Assembly (NCBI GenBank): GCA_051252515.1
Contig: JBPOFS010000006.1
Coordinates: 62,001 to 126,000, forward strand
DNA from: UBA5078 sp051252515
Lineage (GTDB): Bacteria; Pseudomonadota; Gammaproteobacteria; Pseudomonadales; Pseudohongiellaceae
Reading direction: 5' to 3'
DNA: 64,000 nucleotides
Below, piece by piece: positions 60,141-64,000 of this stretch. The notes below the pieces were generated by a model. That model saw only the letters and a program-made list of their open reading frames with translations, was not told the origin of the DNA and made no database searches. The position numbers and the translations under genes were made by a program. Within the stretch, counting starts at the first letter, position 1. Each line of letters starts with the position of its first letter.

Positions 60141-62153
60141 CTATAACGGCGCGTATTTGGGTAGCGGTAACCAGTAAATTTTGCCGCTATCGGCGTTAAG
60201 CTCAGTATTCATAAGCATCAAAATAAACTCTCCATCGCGAGAAATTCTAATCTTATTCACTGTCTCTCCATCCGCCAATCCCAGCGGATAGCTATCGTGC
60301 AATAGATGCGTTGCAACATCAAAGAAATAGAGTTTCACCCCATCCGTTGCAATCAAAACTTTACCACTCGGATCGAACTCAGCACTGACGGGGGCATTTT
60401 CTAAATACCATTCGCCATCGTTGTTGTAATAATCTCGAGGATCCATATCCACTACACTTGTGTGTGCCGTCAATTCATTTCCATTCGGACATGCATAGGC
60501 AAGTCGGTTGCCATCAGGGGAGATAGTGAAATCAGTACAGCCACTGCCGACTGGAATATCTGTTCCTGGGACGAAATCAATTGCCTGTGTTTGTGGATTA
60601 AAATCAAAAGTTACAAGATTCGATTCAGTAGTTAAAAACACATGCTTTTTCACGTTGTCGTATTCAATCCTGACCGGACCTAACAAGGGGATTGCTTCGA
60701 TTTCTGGATCACCATCACGATTGAAAATCCCCATCCATAGGCCTTCTTCTGCAGGTCCGTCATCCTCAAGCTCATAGATCGGATCAAAAAGCAGAGTGAA
60801 GACATTACCGTCCTCGCCTATTGCGAAATCTTTAGGGATAAAACTGCGGCCACCCTCTGTTAAACGATGATACGTAAATGCCCCGCTAGCGATATCTAAT
60901 TGATACATTCTCTGGGATTCAGGGTGTGTCGAGAAATATACCGTGCCACTAGGGGCGTCTAGCTCCATTTGATCGGGAATTGTATTGAACTTATAAACAG
61001 CCCCCGTCTCACCTGAAATCACATTACGTTCCACTAATCGATTATTCTTCGTATCGCCAATGAGCACCCAGCCATGGCATAGAGGAATGAAATCCAAACT
61101 CGGTTCGGTCACAATCGACCCACCAAACTGGGTAATTCCCGTCACCGCGCTAGTCACCCCAACCGGCACTTCAGCAATGTTCAACAAACTAAACTGCATT
61201 GGATTGCTACCCGCCAGAAGCTGCATCTGCACGGAGTACTCTTTTCCTGAGAACAGCATTGAAGGAATATCGAGGACGCCAGAGGTCGAATTATAAGATG
61301 GGGCACCAGGCGCTAACGACTGTGAACCAGGAGGCGCAGTGAACGCGTTACAATTGAGAAGCGACAGCCCCGAAAGGCCGGACCCACTGATACTGCCAGG
61401 AGGCGTAATGTCTGTCGCAGCACTTAATTCGAAAATAGTATTATCTTGATCAACTAACGCTAACGCCACATTGAACGCACCAACACCCGGAGCACTAAGA
61501 CCTGGCACCGACAACGTAAAACCATCAAATCGTGGTCGATCCATCGTTTGGGCAGGCGGCGTACCGACGGAATATTCTAGACTGTACAGTGGGCGAAACT
61601 TCACCCCTGTCCATACAGGAAAACTTTCAGTCACATCTTCAGGGAGTGTGGCGCTCTGTACGCGAATGCCCACGTAACGGCTATTCGGTAAAATCGCATT
61701 CACAGCCCCTGTAATATCAACACTAAGAGTTGAACCTGAATTGCCTCCTGAGGCTTGCACGGCGTCGATAGAAGCCGTCGGTAACACGCCGCCGGCCACG
61801 AAGTCTGCCAGATCAATAGTGCCATTATCAGCAAAGGTGTAAATTTCTAGAGGGGCTTGCCCACCGCGAGGGTAGATTGCATGAAGAGGAAGGTGCACCA
61901 CTGCACTGCTCACCGAGCTCTGATCACCAAAATCAAACACCATAGTGGCGGCATCAACATAGTTAGGACTAGTGACAGCCCACCCATCATTAGTCTTGTA
62001 GTTTGCACTAAACGCTGGCTCGTCAGGGCTAGGGTTTGTATGTACTAGCACCGCTTCTTCAACGAGAACAGCCTGATCGGCAAAGCCCACGGCACTATGT
62101 AAAACAGTCAATAGTGTGAACAATACGCCTAGATTTTTGACGGTTTTAGCCAT
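60141..62153 (-). CDS. Large secreted protein with DNRLRE-like and beta-propeller-like domains
   Basis: I do not recognise a named family. The 670-residue protein has a signal peptide (1-25, ending AVGFA), an N-terminal domain of about 180 residues with repeated beta strands (STLSVDITGAVNAIL and YVGIRVQS resemble DNRLRE/CBM96 carbohydrate-associated domains), and a middle linker. The C-terminal part (about 360-665) has repeated short beta segments (GTVYFSTHPES, GNVFTLLFDP, KHVFLTTES, DGNRLAYACPNGNE, EFILMLMNT) and looks like a propeller. It stands alone between the yacG group and the Nudix gene. Role unknown; an adhesin or extracellular sensor would fit. It could be involved in surface attachment with pili, but nothing shows this. 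Confidence 0.72.
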   Translation of the reverse strand: MAKTVKNLGVLFTLLTVLHSAVGFADQAVLVEEAVLVHTNPSPDEPAFSANYKTNDGWAVTSPNYVDAATMVFDFGDQSSVSSAVVHLPLHAIYPRGGQAPLEIYTFADNGTIDLADFVAGGVLPTASIDAVQASGGNSGSTLSVDITGAVNAILPNSRYVGIRVQSATLPEDVTESFPVWTGVKFRPLYSLEYSVGTPPAQTMDRPRFDGFTLSVPGLSAPGVGAFNVALALVDQDNTIFELSAATDITPPGSISGSGLSGLSLLNCNAFTAPPGSQSLAPGAPSYNSTSGVLDIPSMLFSGKEYSVQMQLLAGSNPMQFSLLNIAEVPVGVTSAVTGITQFGGSIVTEPSLDFIPLCHGWVLIGDTKNNRLVERNVISGETGAVYKFNTIPDQMELDAPSGTVYFSTHPESQRMYQLDIASGAFTYHRLTEGGRSFIPKDFAIGEDGNVFTLLFDPIYELEDDGPAEEGLWMGIFNRDGDPEIEAIPLLGPVRIEYDNVKKHVFLTTESNLVTFDFNPQTQAIDFVPGTDIPVGSGCTDFTISPDGNRLAYACPNGNELTAHTSVVDMDPRDYYNNDGEWYLENAPVSAEFDPSGKVLIATDGVKLYFFDVATHLLHDSYPLGLADGETVNKIRISRDGEFILMLMNTELNADSGKIYWLPLPKYAPL

Positions 62154-62309
62154 GACACTGATCCCTACTGATTTTTGGCCACATGGTAGCGCTAGTATGC
62201 AAACTGAAATTATGCGCTAAAATCTAATAAAATCAATTCATTACCTCCCAAGCGGTGACGCAAGTCACACTCCCTTGGCTAGGATGTTATTAATAGTAGC
62301 ACTGTTGCA

Positions 62310-63263
62310 TCAATTCGCTGCTTGCTCGGCCTCCCAAAAGGCTGAAATGGCGGCAATCCCTGGAGCACCATAGGTCTGCGCCGTGTTGATATCAGCGGCT
62401 GTCATGCCGCCAAGGGCGTACACAGGCACGTCAACTTGAGAGGCAAGACGTGTAAAGCTTTGCCAACCTAGGGGAGTTTGTTGAGGGTGACTGAGCGTCT
62501 TAGCGACTGGAGAAAGGAACGCATAGTTCGCTCCCATTTTTTGTGCGTGCTGCAATTGCGCCAAGCAATGACATGACGCACTGAATCGATATTCTTGCGC
62601 TACTGGGCGTCGGGTCAATGTTTCCAAAATGCGGCTACTGACATGCAAGCCTTGTGTAGGCTGCTCTTCAAATAGAGAGATGGAAGTACTGAGGATTAGG
62701 TCAACAGGCACGCCAAGGCACCGTTGTTTGCATTCACGCACCAATGACAAAAATTCTTGATCTGAAAAATGACCTTGCCGAAGATGTACAGTGGGCAAGC
62801 CCATCTGTATCAGTTGATCAAAGCGTTGTAAAAATTCAGAGTGATTTTGTGCAGTCCCAGTAATAGCGATGCGATCAGACAACTGGATTCTATCGATTAT
62901 GATTTTATTTGCGGCGGGAAATTGTGTCGCATCCAAAGTGCCCAATGGTTGCCAGCGTATCGCCTGTCCCTCTTTCCCGGTAGCTTCTCCGGTATAAGAC
63001 AAGATACGCCTTACTTCGAGCCAGACTTGCTTATCACCATAATCATGGCGAATATTGCATAGAGGAACATCCTGGCTTATCTCAATGCCTATCTCTTCAA
63101 AGAATTCGCGGCGCAATGCATCACTAACTTGTTCCCCTGCCTCGCATTTGCCGCCAGGAAACTCCCATAGACCGCCTTGATGAGCGTTCTCATTGCGCAG
63201 AGCGACTAGTACACGTTGATGCTGATCGATCAGCACGCCAACAGCCACGTGTACTATCTTCAT
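62310..63263 (-). CDS. Nudix hydrolase-thiamine phosphate synthase fusion
   Basis: The 317-residue protein joins a MutT-type Nudix domain (about 1-130) to a TMP synthase/TenI-like domain (about 135-317). The Nudix box is GGKCEAGEQVSDALRREFFEEIGIE. The C-terminal half has LRQGHFSDQEF, the HVSSR segment and VYALGGMTAADI. The Nudix half should remove 8-oxo-dGTP; the second half resembles the ThiE fold, but its activity here is unproven, and key thiamine-site residues are hard to confirm. This fusion next to argJ is also found in Pseudomonas (PA4400 region). It lies 26 bp after argJ in the same direction. Confidence 0.9.
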   Translation of the reverse strand: MKIVHVAVGVLIDQHQRVLVALRNENAHQGGLWEFPGGKCEAGEQVSDALRREFFEEIGIEISQDVPLCNIRHDYGDKQVWLEVRRILSYTGEATGKEGQAIRWQPLGTLDATQFPAANKIIIDRIQLSDRIAITGTAQNHSEFLQRFDQLIQMGLPTVHLRQGHFSDQEFLSLVRECKQRCLGVPVDLILSTSISLFEEQPTQGLHVSSRILETLTRRPVAQEYRFSASCHCLAQLQHAQKMGANYAFLSPVAKTLSHPQQTPLGWQSFTRLASQVDVPVYALGGMTAADINTAQTYGAPGIAAISAFWEAEQAAN

Positions 63264-63289
63264 CGCCTTAACACCTTTGGCTCTAAGCT

Positions 63290-64000
63290 CTAACTACGAT
63301 AACTAGCATTGATACGCACATATTCTTCAGAAAGGTCCGAAGTCCAGACAGTTTCACGCGCTTCACCACGGTTCAAATCTACCGTGATTGAAATTTTACT
63401 CTGGTTCATCTGCGCCTGCCCCTGAGCTTCAGTGTAATCGCTCGATAACATCCCCCCAGCAACGATGCAGACATCCCCTAGGTACATATCAATCTTATCC
63501 ACATCAAGCTTGTCTATTCCAGCACGTCCTACAGCCGCGAGAATCCGGCCCCAGTTCGGGTCTGACGCAGACAAAGCTGTTTTGACTAATGGCGATTCAG
63601 AAATAGCGTACGCCACAAGCAAGCACTCTTTGTTAGTGGCCCCACCCTTAATATCAACAGTCACGAATTTATTCGCGCCTTCAGCATCACGGATAATATC
63701 TTTCGCAAGCTCTTGTACTAAATCCTGTAGCGCTGATTCAAAGATAGAGAAGTCCTGCTCGTTGGCAGTCGTAATCTCTATACCACTGTGACCTGTTGCG
63801 CTAAGCACACAGCAATCATTTGTCGAAGTGTCACCATCTACAGTAATACGGTTAAACGATTGATCGACCGCACGTTGTAAAAGCCCCTGCAACGTCGCTT
63901 GATCAACCTTAGCATCGGTAAAAACAAAGCTAAGCATAGTCGCCATATTGGGCTTGATCATGCCCGCGCCTTTACTAAGGCCTGTAATCGTCACAGGTTT
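63290..64000 (-). CDS. argJ: Glutamate N-acetyltransferase/amino-acid acetyltransferase ArgJ, 5' part cut by window
   Basis: ArgJ transfers the acetyl group of N-acetylornithine to glutamate and so recycles acetyl in arginine synthesis. The visible 237 codons are the C-terminal part; the frame stays open to the window edge. It includes the self-cleavage site in GAGMIKPNMATML, where the Thr becomes the nucleophile of the mature beta chain, and the conserved KDPNWGR-like DPNWGRILAAVGRAG. The N-terminal part (about 165-170 residues) lies outside. The annotation as a start at position 63994 would be an artifact of the cut. Downstream is the Nudix/TMP-synthase gene, then the pilus group. Confidence 0.95.
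   Translation of the reverse strand, partial: KPVTITGLSKGAGMIKPNMATMLSFVFTDAKVDQATLQGLLQRAVDQSFNRITVDGDTSTNDCCVLSATGHSGIEITTANEQDFSIFESALQDLVQELAKDIIRDAEGANKFVTVDIKGGATNKECLLVAYAISESPLVKTALSASDPNWGRILAAVGRAGIDKLDVDKIDMYLGDVCIVAGGMLSSDYTEAQGQAQMNQSKISITVDLNRGEARETVWTSDLSEEYVRINASYRS

Noticed and set aside
62310..63263. Frameshift or gene fusion error between Nudix and ThiE-like parts
   Set aside because: One uninterrupted frame covers both halves, and the same fusion near argJ is known in Pseudomonas-type genomes.
1..64000. CRISPR arrays, rRNA genes, insertion sequences and toxin-antitoxin pairs
   Set aside because: I looked for regular direct repeats, rRNA signatures, transposase motifs and small paired genes and saw none I could support.

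Overview
The window looks like a chromosomal segment of a free-living, probably marine gammaproteobacterium related to Pseudomonas and Cellvibrio. This rests on gene content and order: argJ / Nudix-TMP synthase / yacG-coaE-pilD-pilC-pilB / pilA, the nadC-ampD-ampE group beside aceEF, fxsA-groES-groEL, proA-nadD-rsfS-rlmH, and a FabY-type ketoacyl synthase. No rRNA, insertion sequence, prophage or CRISPR array is visible. One tRNA-Leu(UAG) is present. The two end genes (rlmH on the left, argJ on the right) are cut by the window edges.

Layout. 1-5.7 kb, minus strand: a metallo-beta-lactamase-fold hydrolase, a GIY-YIG protein, a small membrane protein and a DUF523-DUF1722 protein, then proA, nadD, rsfS and rlmH. 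6-11 kb, plus strand: serA, serC, dinB, greB and a GlxA-like AraC regulator. 11-20 kb: DUF1244, a ribosome-hibernation factor with an acidic tail, two peptidoglycan enzymes, fabY, class I fumarase, an enoyl-CoA hydratase, a DnaJ-type membrane protein, a vWA protein and tRNA-Leu. 20-21.7 kb: a coiled-coil membrane protein and sodB.

22.1-34.9 kb is the unusual part. It holds two proteins with the full ligand set of type II copper monooxygenases (PHM/DBH-like: HH, H, HxH, M). One stands alone (22122-23072) beside a thioredoxin-fold/cytochrome c fusion (23163-24035). The other is fused to the same kind of cytochrome c domain (32174-33511) and is translationally coupled to a secreted protein of unknown function. 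Two paralogous secreted proteins of unknown function, one very rich in Met and His, flank the second set. An alanine-type symporter and a TonB receptor/PepSY reductase pair with a strong Fur-box candidate lie between. I infer a periplasmic, heme-linked copper oxidation system; its substrate cannot be read from the sequence.

35-64 kb is mostly core: groEL/groES, fxsA, ampG, yajQ, panE, a membrane alpha/beta hydrolase, an FecCD-type ABC pair lacking a binding protein, aceF/aceE, ampE/ampD, a retropepsin-like protease, nadC, a secreted YHYH-HNH nuclease, a small cytochrome c, the type IV pilus genes (accessory protein, pilA, pilB, pilC, pilD), coaE, yacG, a large secreted propeller-like protein, a Nudix/TMP-synthase fusion and argJ. 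AmpG, AmpD and AmpE together give much of a muropeptide-recycling pathway, but no ampC or ampR is present here.
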